A DNA stretch of 64,000 nucleotides, from contig QEOQ01000688.1 of the NCBI GenBank assembly GCA_010279815.1, positions 765,392-829,391 on the forward strand. The letters run 5' to 3'. This DNA is from Brachionus plicatilis. Taxonomy: Eukaryota; Rotifera; Eurotatoria; Ploima; Brachionidae. Shown one piece after another: positions 9,906-22,087 of this stretch. The notes under the pieces are model-generated. The model ran no database searches. It was not told the origin of the DNA and saw only the letters and a program-made list of their open reading frames with translations. A program made the position numbers and the translations under genes. The first letter of the stretch is position 1; each line of letters starts with the position of its first letter.

Positions 9906-10949
9906 ATTTGGAATTAAATTTGATCCTTTTTTTGTTTCGAAATAAATTTATTATTTTCCAAAAAAGTCAACTTGTTGATGTATTCTAACCCATCTTCTGA
10001 ATGAAATAAAATCAGTTTTGATTCCAGAATTTTTTTAAAGAGACATTCAACTCAAATGTAAGGTGATTAAATTTTTTGCTTGAGATTTTGACAGCGTCTT
10101 TCTGATTATTCATTGAAAATTTTTAATTATTTATTTCATTATTTTTTTGTTTTTTTTTTACTTTTTCGCAATACTTCATATATGGCTGTAAAATTTATTA
10201 TATTTTAGTACTGCTCAATTACTAATATTTCAAAAAATCATGGAATGCAATAAGAAGTTTATGATTGCGTAGATTAGTTACATCAGACACAAATTCTCTG
10301 TTTTAAAAATGCTGAGTTATTCAAATAATACTTTTAAACAAAAACTTTTCTAAAAAATTATTTACTTTATGAAAGTTATTTGATGCAAATTTAATATTAA
10401 AGTGTTTTATGATAGAAAAATAATAACTTTTAGATAATTTTTAAATTGCTTCCTTTGAAAAATAACTTAGAAGAGAAAAGCAATTATCAAAATAAGGGTG
10501 AATAAAGGTATTGAAAAATTTTATTTTTACAGAGTTGCAATATAGAAAATTCGTTTGATAGAAAATAGTTTCCTATAAACTTTTCTCGATAGACAGCATA
10601 AAAAACAAGGATGTCTTTATTCTCCTTTCAACGTTACTTTTAGCCATTCCGGTTTTTCAATAGAACTCAACGACTCTGGCTCTTTAGGATAATTAGAATT
10701 TTTTTTAATATTTTGTGGCTTTTTGTTCACGTTGAATTACTTGTCGATCAGTGTCTATCTTTTTCCTCATTAACATTTTATGTCTTAAAAAGTAACAATA
10801 CCTAACAACAACATCTAAATTTCGATTTTTTTTATATAATAATTAATCATAAAAATTAGATACCTAAATTTTTTATTAATCGAAATATTAAAATCACCTA
10901 AATTCAAAATTTTTTTTAAATTGAAAGTATATTTTTAAGAAATAGACTC
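9906..10949. other. intergenic with internal duplication
   Basis: Pieces near 10195-10260 and 10795-10960 recur at about 11495-11560 and 11590-11735 (for example CCTAACAACAACATC and TTTTTTATTAATCGAAATAT), so part of this stretch and the 3' end of the next ORF were copied about 0.8 kb to the right. No exon recognised. Confidence 0.55.
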
Positions 10950-11384
10950 CTATTTTTTTTGAACAATAATTGATGGTTTTGGATAAGGGATTGATTTTAC
11001 TATTGGTTTTTGTTCTAGAGCATTACTTTCGGCTGGTTTTTTGATTTCGCTTTTAGCTTGAACAGTTTGATTTTGATTTATCGAAATCTTAAAATTCACT
11101 GAAGTTGTAAAAACCGATTGAGCTGCCGTAAAATTTGAGTGTGAAACATTTCTCTGATTAAACGAGTAATTCAGATCATTTAAAACGTTTTTGGTACCCT
11201 GTTGGGACGATGAATCAGTACCAGGCATATAAACTGGAAATGATGGAACAGAAGAAAAGCTCCTTGTATTTTGATAGGGTGGAGGGCTATCATTAAACTG
11301 ATTTGTTTTAGCCGAATACTCTGAGTTAAATGAATCCGGTACTTTAGTAACAGAAGGAATTACTGGATAAATAAAATCCGACAT
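10950..11384 (-). CDS. unrecognised Ser/Pro/Gln-rich ORF with PPPY motif
   Basis: 144 residues from ATG 11384 (an in-frame ATG at 11417 would add 11). The start MSDFIYPVIPSVTKVPDSF is followed by a polar, low-complexity chain with SPPPYQ, a potential ligand for WW domains, and a Lys/Pro-rich end (PIVKSIPYPKPSIIVQKK). No signal peptide, membrane segment or known domain is visible. It could be a single-exon gene, the last exon of a larger gene, or a chance ORF; codon composition looks more coding-like than the surroundings. Its 3' end (stop codon region) was copied to about 11700-11735, next to the duplicated GTSF1 exon. Confidence 0.4.
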   Translation of the reverse strand: MSDFIYPVIPSVTKVPDSFNSEYSAKTNQFNDSPPPYQNTRSFSSVPSFPVYMPGTDSSSQQGTKNVLNDLNYSFNQRNVSHSNFTAAQSVFTTSVNFKISINQNQTVQAKSEIKKPAESNALEQKPIVKSIPYPKPSIIVQKK

Positions 11385-11680
11385 TTTTAATTTTTCTAAA
11401 TAAAATTTTGCATACAATATAAAATCATTTAGTTTCTTCTTTTTAATAAGCCCTTATTACTTTGTTAATATAAATTTTTTGCTTTTACATTTATTAAATT
11501 TAAATATTGCTCAATAACAAATATTTCAAAAAGTCATTTAATGCAATAAAAAAGATAAATAGCAACAAATACCTAGCAACCCAGCAGCCTAAAAAGTAAC
11601 AATACCTAACAACAACATCCAAATTTTTTATTAATCGAAATATCAAAATCACTTAAATTCAAGTTTTATTTTTTTTTAAA

Positions 11681-11845
11681 TTAAAAGTTTATTAAAAGAA
11701 ATAAACTCCTATTTTTTTGAACAAACAATCTATAGTTTATTCTTCTGCATTTTATAATATGAGTTTGAAGTTTGTGTGCGGCAACTTTATGATTTGGATC
11801 AAACGGACAGGTGGCTAAAGAGTCTGGGGCAAATTCGTAGGACAT
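11681..11845 (-). pseudogene. second GTSF1 exon 1, donor site lost, fused to foreign tail
   Basis: The 105 bp at 11741-11845 are identical to GTSF1 exon 1 (4254-4358), including ATG and finger 1 (C13/H19/H29/C33). The splice donor GTAAAC of the original is ATAAAC here, so splicing as in the parent is not expected. Translation would run on for 19 codons (INYRLFVQKNRS...) through a copied scrap of the 10950-11384 ORF's end and stop at 11681, giving a 54-residue single-finger protein. The upstream region is also copied (to about 12060), so the parent's promoter may have come along. It is either a new small chimeric gene or a dead duplicate. Confidence 0.7.
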
Positions 11846-12365
11846 TGCGTGAAAGATTTTTTATTAAAATAAACAATTGGAATATTTTTCAAAAATTTTA
11901 TTTAAATTCTAGTGATAGTTTGAAAATGCATGTATTGAAAAATTAAATTAGAAAAATAATTTAACTAAATGGTTCCAAAATTTTAAAAAATTCATTTTTT
12001 TTTAAAAAATTTGATTTTATTCAGGTGAAAATTTGTTCAAATTGAAAATCATTATGATCCATGCTGTAAAAAAAATTTAACAAATATGTTGAATTTTTCA
12101 AAAAAAATATTTACAAAAGGTTTTCCAAAAGATGAAGTTACTATGAAAATCAAAACTTTTGTGTCCATCAAAAGTTTTTTCTTTATGATGATGTTTGTAA
12201 TGAACGTCGCATTTGGTGGCAATATTGTAGTTCTCAACCCAGATGAAAATTTCATGTTGTATGATCTATTTTTTTCTTGAAAATTTTTTTATGTATGACA
12301 AAAAAAAAAGGAATGGACAAAAAATTCATCAAAAATTTTAGAATATTAATTAAAGCAAATTAAAG
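11846..12365. other. copied GTSF1 upstream region and unassigned sequence
   Basis: 11846-12060 is the duplicate of the region upstream of GTSF1. Beyond it, 12070-12290 is open in both directions (65-67 codons); neither frame resembles a family I know. A third minus frame reads KCDVHYKHHHKEKTFDGH with no start. I call nothing here. Confidence 0.45.
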
Positions 12366-12490
12366 CAGTGATTTGAATTAAGGATTTTTCATAAATTTTC
12401 TTAAACTAACGATATTTTATAGCTTATTTATTATATATGGAAATTATGTCTAGTTTAGAAAATCTATGTAAATCATCATTTCAAATCACT
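12366..12490. mobile_element. 125-bp MITE with CAGTGATTTGAA ends
   Basis: Perfect inverted ends CAGTGATTTGAA and TTCAAATCACTG enclose an AT-rich centre. No coding capacity. I found no clear target duplication. Confidence 0.65.
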
Positions 12491-12659
12491 GCCGTATATT
12501 CCTGAATTAAAAAAAGAATATTTTATAATATATATATATTTAAAAAATATTTTAAAATAATTAATAAAATTTAATTTTTAATTTTAAGAAACACACTTTA
12601 ACTATTTCACTGTATCTTTTAAGTCAAATTAAACATGTTTTAAATAAATTGTTGCTTTG

Positions 12660-12735
12660 TTACTTGTTTATTTGTGCCGAGCTAAAGCTCTTTCAGATTA
12701 AAATAGGTAAAAATTAAAAATTATTAAAAAAAATA
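12660..12735 (-). repeat. hairpin plus (AATA)n retroelement 3' tail, copy 2
   Basis: Plus strand shows TTTATTTGTGCCGAGCTAAA followed by GCTCTTTCAGATTAAAATA; the minus-strand reading is the CTGAAAGAGCTTTAGCTC hairpin family. Confidence 0.6.
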
Positions 12736-13027
12736 AAATGCAAAACTTTTTTACACAAATTTTTGTGAAATATTCATTTTGAATTACATCAACCTTTTTT
12801 TTGAAATTTTTGAATCATTCAAAAAACAAAATTTTATTCTAATTAAAAATTTTAAAAGACTTAGAATGCTTTTAAGAAGCAAAAAGCTTACTTTTGAATA
12901 TTTGGTAAAAGATAAAGGTAAACGAAAATGTAAGAAAGCAATTAATCTTGATAATTCGCTAAATGACGCCGAGTCAATTGATAAACCTCAAGAACAAAAT
13001 GTTAAAAATGCAAAAATAGTTGATTAG
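12736..13027 (+). pseudogene. small ORF in a duplicated segment (paralog at 27000-27290)
   Basis: An 82-codon reading from 12779 contains LVKDKGKRKCKKAINLDNS and ends near 13027. The same stretch recurs at 27060-27290 with indels that break the frame. The basic KGKRKCKKA block is reminiscent of transposase AT-hook tails in this window, and AACACAA words upstream recall the inverted ends of the element at 51675. I infer a MULE fragment. There is no full domain, and the frame is not conserved in the paralog, so I do not call it a gene. Confidence 0.4.
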
Positions 13028-15112
<2,085 letters not shown>

Positions 15113-15152
15113 AAATATGCTCAAAGTTTTTTTTGTAATTTAATTAACTTTT

Positions 15153-15158
15153 AATAAA
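15153..15158 (+). terminator. actin poly(A) signal AATAAA
   Basis: AATAAA 41 bp after the stop codon in a T-rich 3' UTR; the same sequence is preserved in the copied actin end at about 27645. Confidence 0.75.
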
Positions 15159-15339
15159 GTTTTATTTAAATTTTTGGTAACCCATGTTTTTTCTCTTTTT
15201 TTTTTTATTTTTAATAAAATATTAGATTGGAAAAAAAAGCTCATGAATTTCAAGGTAAATCAACAGGCTAGTGCCCCTATCATTAAAGCTGATTAACACT
15301 TCATTTATTTAAATTCTATATAAGAGTGTTCATTTAAAA

Positions 15340-15546
15340 GGCAAAATGAAAATAATTTTACATTTTTACATTTTCAAATTTTTAGATTTTTTGTGCAATA
15401 TTTCAGAAAATGAAAAAAAATCTTCTAATTCATTTAGTTACTAAAATTAAAAGTATAAATTTTATGAAATATTGCACAAAAAATCTAAAAATATGAAAAT
15501 GTAAAAATGTAAAAATACTAAAATGTACAATAAATTACATTTTGAC
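15340..15546. mobile_element. palindromic MITE, GGCAAAATG family, copy 1
   Basis: Ends GGCAAAATG and CATTTTGAC. Inside, TTACATTTTCAAATTTTTAG and GTGCAATATTTCAGAAAA are mirrored by TGAAATATTGCACAAAAAAT and ATGAAAATGTAAAAATGT, so most of the element is a hairpin. Other copies lie at 16552, 38352 and 49089. Confidence 0.8.
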
Positions 15547-16551
15547 AAAATTTACATTCTTTTTAAAAAAATGAATATTGTACTAAAAATTTGTTTGTTG
15601 ATTTTCTGTAAGTTTTCAAAGGTGAAACAAAAAATGTTTCATTTAACAATCCAAATTAAAGAAAAAATTTAAAGAATTATTTGGCAATGAATTGATTAAT
15701 TTTAATCAAATTGTATGTTAATTTAGAATTGAAAATTAAATTTTTTGCTATACTTTATTTTTTACTAAAACTAGGAACCCATGGTGGCAGTGTGATATAA
15801 TATAATAATATAGAAAGACAAAATATAGAAAAAAAATTTTATTGGATAATAAAGAAAAAATATCGAATTCAAAAATTTAGAAAATTATGCAAAGAATAAA
15901 TAGTCAAAGTATAATTTTTTCAATTTTTTTCTTCACCAATTAGTAAATTATTACCAAACCTTCTAAAAATGATTCAATATTCAATTACAATATGGATGGT
16001 ATAACATTGTTTAAAAAACGTGGGCGCAATATCGAACGTACCGTCACAGTACCAGTCGTTATAATTATTTAGAAATTGTTGATTTAAAAAATAATGATAA
16101 ATTGATGATAAAAAATTTTGTTCATTTTTAAGCTTATTTGAAATGAATAACATTAGCTTTTTAATTTTCTTTTTATGTTTTTTTTCTACATAAAGTCCTT
16201 TCTATATTTCGTCTTTCTTTATTTTGTCCCCCTATCCCCATGGTATTACCTTAAGTTTATAGTATTTAGTATCAAAATTCTTATTCTAAGTGATTAGCTT
16301 ACTCCTATCTTTTTTATATCATAAAAAAACTACGGGGAATGGTAAAACCTACTATTAATCCTTGAAAATTACCCCGAGGTTCTGGTGTATAAATAACATT
16401 AAGTTTAAGACATAAAGGACTCGACCCCAACTTTTTTAAATTTCATTTTCACTTTAACCTCATGACTTATAAAAAAATTAAAAACTAACCTTATGGTTTC
16501 AACTATTATGTCAGTGTACTTTATTTTAATTTATCATTAGTCTCATAGGAT
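15547..16551. other. intergenic, no gene seen
   Basis: AT-rich. GATATAATATAATAATATAG near 15796 and CCTTTCTATATTTCGTC near 16197 loosely mirror each other but are too weak to call an element. Confidence 0.4.
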
Positions 16552-16719
16552 GGCAAAATGAAAAAAAATTTACATTTTTACATTTTCAAATTTTTTGTGC
16601 AATATTTCAGAAAATAAAATAAAACTCTTCTAATTCATTTAGTTTCCAAAATTAAAAATAAAAATATAATGAAAAATTTCACAAAAAATTTAAAAATGTT
16701 AAATTTTCTACATTTTTCC
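16552..16719. mobile_element. palindromic MITE, GGCAAAATG family, copy 2
   Basis: Shares GGCAAAATG, TTTACATTTTTACATTTTCA, GTGCAATATTTCAGAAAAT and TTCTAATTCATTTAGTTTCC with copy 1; the right end is more decayed. Confidence 0.75.
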
Positions 16720-16820
16720 AATAGGATGAAAAAATTGAAAATGATATAAGCTTATGTGATATAGCGACATCTTTGTCGATATCACTGGAAAGTTAATTAA
16801 CTTAACCATGAGCGTTTAAG

Positions 16821-19800
16821 TTAAGAAGGAGCATAAATACACCAGCTCGTTGATGCCACATCGTTGACGAATACTTGCTTCGAGTACTCGCATAGATTCA
16901 CAAACCAGAACTTGCCGTTCGCCAACGGTCCGAAAAAGTCTCCGGCGACACGCTCCCATGGTCCATTTGGGCATGAAGATGCCCTCAGCGGCTCGAGGGT
17001 TTGCTTAGTTGCTACGGTCTGACACAGATGACAGTGTGCGACCTCCCGCTCGACTCGCTTGTCGATCCCTGGAAACCAGACTCTCGCCCTAATCAGCGCC
17101 TTCGTCTTGACCACTCCTTGATGCCCACGGTGCGCCAACGTCACAATCGCCCCTCTCAGCTTGCTTGGTATGATGACTCGACTCCCTCGTAGCATGACAC
17201 CATCATGGGCCTCGCTGATTTCGCCAATGACGTGCTCGAACTCAGCCAGCTCCTTTGGTAGCCGCCCTGTCGGCTGAATGATGAACTTGCGTAAAAGCTG
17301 CAGCTGCTCGTCAGCCTCTGTTGCCACGGCCACCTCCTTTTTTGTGATTGCTCTTGGCAGAGCATAGACCACCACCATATTGATAAACTGCTCCAACTCG
17401 CTCTCATCCTCGGACGTGTCCCTTGTCGGTGCTGGTCCCACTGGCTGACGAGAAAAGTAATCTGCCACATTGGTCTTGCCTGACTGGTGCTCGATGGTGA
17501 AGTCAAACTGAGACAGGCGGAGGCCCCATCGCTCGATGCGTGCAGGTGGTCGCGATGCCGCGTTCCCAAAGATCAGCTGCACGGCCCTGTTGTCGGTGGC
17601 CAGTATGAACTGCTGCCCAAACAGGTAGATCCAGAAACGCTCGCACGCCCAAACTGCCGCTAGTGCCTCCTTCTCGCACTGGCTGTACTTCCGCTCAGTT
17701 GCCGACAGCAGCCGTGAGGCACAACAAACCACGCGCCTGTCGTTCTCATCGTTCGGGTTAACTTGAGTGAGCACTCCACCGACCCCTTCTGGACTCGCGT
17801 CCACCACCAATCTGGTCTGCCAGTCTTTTTTAAAATACGCGAAACATTTATCTGAAATGGAGGCTTTTACTTGCTCGAAGGCTTGCTGCTCTCGCTCGCC
17901 CCAGCTCCATCGCTCTGCCTTGATTGCAGCCCACAACGGCTCTGCTAGCGTTGCCAAATCCTGGATGAATCGGCCGCTGTACTGCACCATTCCCAGAAAG
18001 CTCCTGCACTGGCTCGCGTCTGCCGGCCGCTTCGCGTTCCTCAACGCCTCGACTCGATCCAGAGTTGGTGCTATGCCTACTTCGGATAGTCGTAGTCCGA
18101 AGAACGTGAGCTCCTTCTTGTACAACTCGCACTTGTCCACATTGAGAGTGACGCCAGCTTGCTCCAATGTCTCCAACACACGCATGAGGTTCTCGTGATG
18201 CTCCTCTTCCGATGCTCCAAACACCAAGATGTCGTCGGTCATGTTCAGCTGGCCTTGGCATTTTTCGAGAATAGTGCGGATGAGCTCGGTGAACATTTCA
18301 GATGCGCACGAAATACCCATGTGCAGCCGATCGTACACGAGTGTGCCCACGTGCGTGGTCACCGCCGTCAGTTTCTTCGACTCCTCATCCAACTCGGCCT
18401 GATGGAAAGCCTTGACGATGTCAAGCTTCGATAAGACCTTCGCTCCGTTGACCAGGTAGATGATATCGTCGATGCTCTTCATCGGGTAACGCTTGCGCTT
18501 GATGGCCTTGTTGAGCAACCTGTTGTCGCATGTCATTCTGATCTTGACCTTCTTTGGCTGCCCCACCCCCGGGTTCTCCTGCTTTTTCTCGACAACCACC
18601 AAGTTCGAAATCCATTCAGGCACTTCGTCGTCCTCGCCCAGCTTATGCATGACCCCCTCCTTGATCTGACTGTCGATCTCCTCTTCGACCGCATCGCGCC
18701 AAGCGAACGCTATAGGCCTCAGTGGTTGCCTCTTTGGTGCCACCGTTGGGTCCACCTCTATGTGAATCTTCCTCCCCTTGATGCAACCCACCTTGCCACT
18801 AAACAAATCTGGAAACCGCGATTTGATCGCCTTGATCCGCTCCTCGATTGGCTGACTCAGATCCGGTCGGACCTTTTCCTCGCTGACCGCGCGCACCTCG
18901 CGCGCCTCGTCCATGAGCTTAATGGTGTTCAAATCCACTGCCGTGCGATAGCTCAGCAAACAATCTGCGCAACCCTTGATCACCACAAATCCAGCTGCCA
19001 CCTCCGTTCGACCACGCCTGACCCGGCACATAAACTGGCCCAGTATCGGCAAGGGCTCCTCTGCTCGGTATCCATAGAGCCTGTTGTTGCAGCGCTCGAG
19101 CTTGGGCTTGTTGGACATCGCCTCGTATGTCCACTGGTCGATGACATTGATCGGCGCTCCTGTGTCAATCAGAAAATCCACAGCTGTGCCGCCCATCTGC
19201 ACACTCACTCTCGGTCCATCGTTGTAGCGATTTCGATTGCCAATCGTGCCGACCTCCCAATCGCAACTGGCCCTGTAACGTATAAACTCGTCGTACTCCT
19301 GCTTGTTGACCTCATACTTGTCCATATCCATGGTCAGCTGTCTGATCTGGCTCCTGCCTCCACTGCTCCTCGCTCGGAACTGCTGCATGCTTGCTCGCTG
19401 CTTACCGCCTCTCATCGCATCCTTGCTTCCCCTTGTGCCCCTGCATACCTTCGCGAAGTGACCCTTGATGCCGCATTTCCTGCATTCCGTGTTCAACGCG
19501 GGACACTCTGACTTCTCCTTGTGGCTTCGCCTGCCACAGTATCCACAGTCCTGCCTCGACGAACCATGACTTGGTGTCGACCAGCTCGGCCTGTTGTTGT
19601 TGCTACAACCCCCGCTGCTCATCGATCTGCGCTCGGTGTAGTTGATTGATCTGCTGCTCATCTCCGCCGCGGTTGGCTTGAGAAGCCCGCTGACATTCTC
19701 AGCCACTCGCTCATAGCCGCGCGCCTTCTCCAGCGCTGCCTTCAAATCGAGATCGTTGGTGCGGCAGCACTCTCGCTGGAACTCATCGATGCCGACGCCC

Positions 19801-20279
19801 ACAACGAACTGGCTCAAAATCTCGGTCTCCAGTGCCGCTCCAAACTCGCAGTGCGCCGCCATTCGTCGTAGCCTCATGGCGTACTCGTTGACCGACTCGT
19901 CCTGGCGCTTCATGGCACGCCGGAACACACACTTCTCGGTGAAGACTGATTTCTTCTCCACGAAGTGCTTCGTCAACTTCTCCTGTGCCTCCTTGAGCGT
20001 GTCCGTGTCGTCGGGCTTCCGTAGAGTCTTCCACACCTCGAAAGCCTCCTCTCCGATGAGAAGAAGAAATGTTGCCTTGGCCTTTTCCGCGTTGGTCGTC
20101 TGCAACAGGTCCGTGGCGGTCCGGTAGATGTCGAAGCGCTCCAGCCAAGTCTCCCATCTTGACCCCAGAGTTGCCGGTTCGCCGCCGTAGATGAATGAGC
20201 CGCACGTGGCTCCACTTCTGTCGTTACTCATGTCTTTCTGCTCGGATTTGAATCTTATTGAAGATGATATTCCGTCCAC
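16821..20279 (-). CDS. Ty3/gypsy-type Gag-Pol polyprotein, truncated in integrase
   Basis: A single 1,152-residue frame. Order of domains: Gag-like region (1-230); two CCHC-type knuckles around 245-280 (CGYCGRRSHKEKSEC, CRKCGIKGHFAKVC); aspartic protease with FLIDTGAPINVID near 370; reverse transcriptase about 510-720, with KLDIVKAFHQ and the catalytic NMTDDILVFG; RNase H about 790-915 (VVDASPEGVGG, EKEALAAVWA, TDNRAV); integrase HHCC finger near 1010-1070 (HRGHQG, CHLCQ); then only the beginning of the integrase core with its first Asp (AGDFFGP). It ends at a stop after SWCIYAPS, so the rest of the core is missing. NxSDD/NxTDD forms occur in K02A2.6-like gypsy relatives. No internal stop, so the truncation is recent. 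GC content is far above the surrounding genome. Confidence 0.93.
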   Translation of the reverse strand: MDGISSSIRFKSEQKDMSNDRSGATCGSFIYGGEPATLGSRWETWLERFDIYRTATDLLQTTNAEKAKATFLLLIGEEAFEVWKTLRKPDDTDTLKEAQEKLTKHFVEKKSVFTEKCVFRRAMKRQDESVNEYAMRLRRMAAHCEFGAALETEILSQFVVGVGIDEFQRECCRTNDLDLKAALEKARGYERVAENVSGLLKPTAAEMSSRSINYTERRSMSSGGCSNNNRPSWSTPSHGSSRQDCGYCGRRSHKEKSECPALNTECRKCGIKGHFAKVCRGTRGSKDAMRGGKQRASMQQFRARSSGGRSQIRQLTMDMDKYEVNKQEYDEFIRYRASCDWEVGTIGNRNRYNDGPRVSVQMGGTAVDFLIDTGAPINVIDQWTYEAMSNKPKLERCNNRLYGYRAEEPLPILGQFMCRVRRGRTEVAAGFVVIKGCADCLLSYRTAVDLNTIKLMDEAREVRAVSEEKVRPDLSQPIEERIKAIKSRFPDLFSGKVGCIKGRKIHIEVDPTVAPKRQPLRPIAFAWRDAVEEEIDSQIKEGVMHKLGEDDEVPEWISNLVVVEKKQENPGVGQPKKVKIRMTCDNRLLNKAIKRKRYPMKSIDDIIYLVNGAKVLSKLDIVKAFHQAELDEESKKLTAVTTHVGTLVYDRLHMGISCASEMFTELIRTILEKCQGQLNMTDDILVFGASEEEHHENLMRVLETLEQAGVTLNVDKCELYKKELTFFGLRLSEVGIAPTLDRVEALRNAKRPADASQCRSFLGMVQYSGRFIQDLATLAEPLWAAIKAERWSWGEREQQAFEQVKASISDKCFAYFKKDWQTRLVVDASPEGVGGVLTQVNPNDENDRRVVCCASRLLSATERKYSQCEKEALAAVWACERFWIYLFGQQFILATDNRAVQLIFGNAASRPPARIERWGLRLSQFDFTIEHQSGKTNVADYFSRQPVGPAPTRDTSEDESELEQFINMVVVYALPRAITKKEVAVATEADEQLQLLRKFIIQPTGRLPKELAEFEHVIGEISEAHDGVMLRGSRVIIPSKLRGAIVTLAHRGHQGVVKTKALIRARVWFPGIDKRVEREVAHCHLCQTVATKQTLEPLRASSCPNGPWERVAGDFFGPLANGKFWFVNLCEYSKQVFVNDVASTSWCIYAPS

Positions 20280-20303
20280 TGTAGTTTAATCCTCGTCGCC
20301 AAG
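20280..20303 (-). promoter_or_regulatory. gypsy primer-binding site and leader
   Basis: Reading leftward from the LTR, TTGGCGACGAGG (20291-20302) directly follows the LTR end and precedes the ATG by about 20 bp. It would pair with a tRNA 3' end finishing CCTCGTCGCCA, a tRNA-Ser-like terminus; the exact tRNA is inference. Confidence 0.65.
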
Positions 20304-20578
20304 TGTGAAGTTGCTAAAAAGTCAAGTTCAAGAAAAGCTTTTTTTCTTTTTCAAAATCTTTATTTCGAGCTTAAGCCAAAACCAAACCGGATCCCCCCAT
20401 TCGCTTCTCCCATCTCTATTTATATCTTTATTTTATCGAGAGTCATCTAACTCTCGAACATGTAAAAATAAATAGTACAAAAATAAAATATATAAATATC
20501 ATAAGTAACTTAACGCTCACATACATAATAAATAAATAAACAGATAAGTGTATCTGTGGTGAACACCACAGCTTACAC
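20304..20578 (-). repeat. 5' LTR of the gypsy-type element
   Basis: About 275 bp between the primer-binding site and the outer end. In element orientation it begins TGTAAGCTGTGGTGTTCACC (a start at TGTGGTG is also possible) and ends GCAACTTCACA, giving TG...CA. It contains AATAAAGAT-type signals. No matching 3' LTR is found near 16740-16830, in agreement with the truncated integrase. Confidence 0.7.
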
Positions 20579-21228
20579 TATGTAAAATTTTTTTCACCTT
20601 TAAATCCGTGTCAAAAAAGCTTTTTAATCTATTTTAGATTCCATTTTTCTTTTAATTTTTTGTATAATTTTAGAAATCACAATACTTAAATCCCAATCTA
20701 AAGTTACCAATTTTTCAAGTAAAGTCCACTTGATAAAATAAATTATTTTGATATTATCCCGAGTTATTTTATTAATTTAAAAGATATTTAAAAAAATTTT
20801 ATTAACTTATTAACTCAACCATTTTAAACCAAAACCCCATGGGGTAGTCTGCAAGGTTTTACTGAATTAACAAAGAAATTTTACATTCTAAAATGAAAAT
20901 TCCTGTTAAATAATTTTTAAAGTTTTTTTTTTTAATTAAGTTTAAAATTTTTTGAACCATAATTTTGCAGAAATAAATATTCCCTTTAATATTAACCCTT
21001 AAGAATGGCTGTTAATTACCTGTACTTCGAAAATAATTATTTTCTGTTGTGATTAATTACTTTTTGTTGAAAAAATAAAAATTCTATTTTGGACAAAAAA
21101 ATTTACTTAACAAGTTGAAAATAATTAGTTTTTGTTTATTTTTATTTAGTTTTGTTGAAAATAATTTATTATATTAAACAATATTTAGTTTCGAGTTTAA
21201 AAAAAATTCAAATAAAATTGAATAAAAA
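20579..21228. other. intergenic, no gene seen
   Basis: AT-rich. Poly-A/T tracts and AAAATAATTATTTT words are frequent, but I see no exon. Confidence 0.4.
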
Positions 21229-21475
21229 TGTTTAATTTATCGTGGAAAGTTGTTGATTTGCAAACTGAGTGCAAAAAGTTAAAGGTATTTGCATTAGTAT
21301 TTGTTCAACAGAGAATCGAGATTTGAATTTGAATTTATATTTACAGTACCAAAAAACAATTAAAAATGTTTACAATTAGGATTTTAAACCAGAAATTTTA
21401 ATAGCAGATGAAGCCAAGGCTATTACAACTGGGTTATTACAGAATGAAAATAATTTAAATAATGGCAGTTATTAT
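21229..21475 (+). pseudogene. MULE transposase core fragment with intron
   Basis: From ATG 21229, MFNLSWKVVDLQTECKKLK is followed by a GT-AG-like gap (about 21285-21345) and YQKTIKNVYN, a stop, then DFKPEILIADEAKAITTGLL. The last block matches the second catalytic Asp segment of the MULE at 44249-46207 (NPEFLLADGAHSITNGF). It is a dead fragment. The part from 21357 onward is repeated at 25941. Confidence 0.6.
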
Positions 21476-22087
21476 TTTTTTCAAAATAAAGAAATTATTT
21501 TAAATTTAAATAAATATTTTGTAAATAAACTAATTAAATTAAACAAAAAGTTATTATATTCAACAATTTTTTTACAACTAATTAATTTCGACAGTAAAAT
21601 AATTATTTTCAACAAAAAGTAATAATATACAGCAAAAAAATAAACGTAACCTAATTAATTTCAACATGGAGGTAATATTTTCTCCTTAAGAATTTTTATA
21701 TTATTTTAAGGAATTCTTCAAATTACATATTTATTTATTTATTTTCTCACCGAGATAAAGCTATTTCAGAATAAAATATTAAAAAAAATCAAAATAAAGT
21801 TTAATTTATTTTTTATTGTAAGTGAAATAAAGTAAAATAAGCAATTATTTAATCATTGTGTCAAAATATGTGTCAAATTTTTGTTTTCAAGTAAATATTT
21901 ATCGTCAGTTAATTCACCGTGGGAATTTTTGTGAATTCAAATACCTAGGTAGCACTATCAGTACAACGTTGGGAACACACAGAGACATTAAGAATAGACT
22001 TGCTAAAGCAAAGAATGCCTTTGCTAGACTCCGACCAGCATTAAGAACAAAAGACTGTGTTGGCTCGAGCATGTACTTAGAATGAAA
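21357..22087. repeat. 731-bp direct repeat flanking the LINE, left copy
   Basis: Matches 25941-26668 from CAATTAAAAATGTTTACAAT to GTACTTAGAATGAAA with only a handful of substitutions and a 3-bp indel (near 21922). It starts and ends exactly at the two borders of the LINE at 22088-25940, so in geometry it is a target-site duplication. Confidence 0.9.
21735..21805 (-). repeat. hairpin plus (AATA)n retroelement 3' tail, copy 3
   Basis: Plus strand ATTTATTTATTTATTTTCTC then ACCGAGATAAAGCTATTTCA; same family in decayed form, inside the LINE's flanking duplication (repeated at 26315-26385). Confidence 0.5.

Noticed and set aside
12052..12280. Overlapping 64-67-codon ORFs on both strands
   Set aside because: No similarity recognised, hydrophobic/low-complexity content, and no conserved neighbour; likely chance openness.
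15796..16230. Possible TIR pair (ATATAGAAAGACAAAATATAG against CTTTCTATATTTCGTC)
   Set aside because: Match is short, A/T-rich and imperfect; not distinguishable from chance in this composition.
17001..20215. Several 60-290-codon frames on both strands within the gypsy element
   Set aside because: Produced by the high GC and uninterrupted polyprotein frame; none shows a domain.
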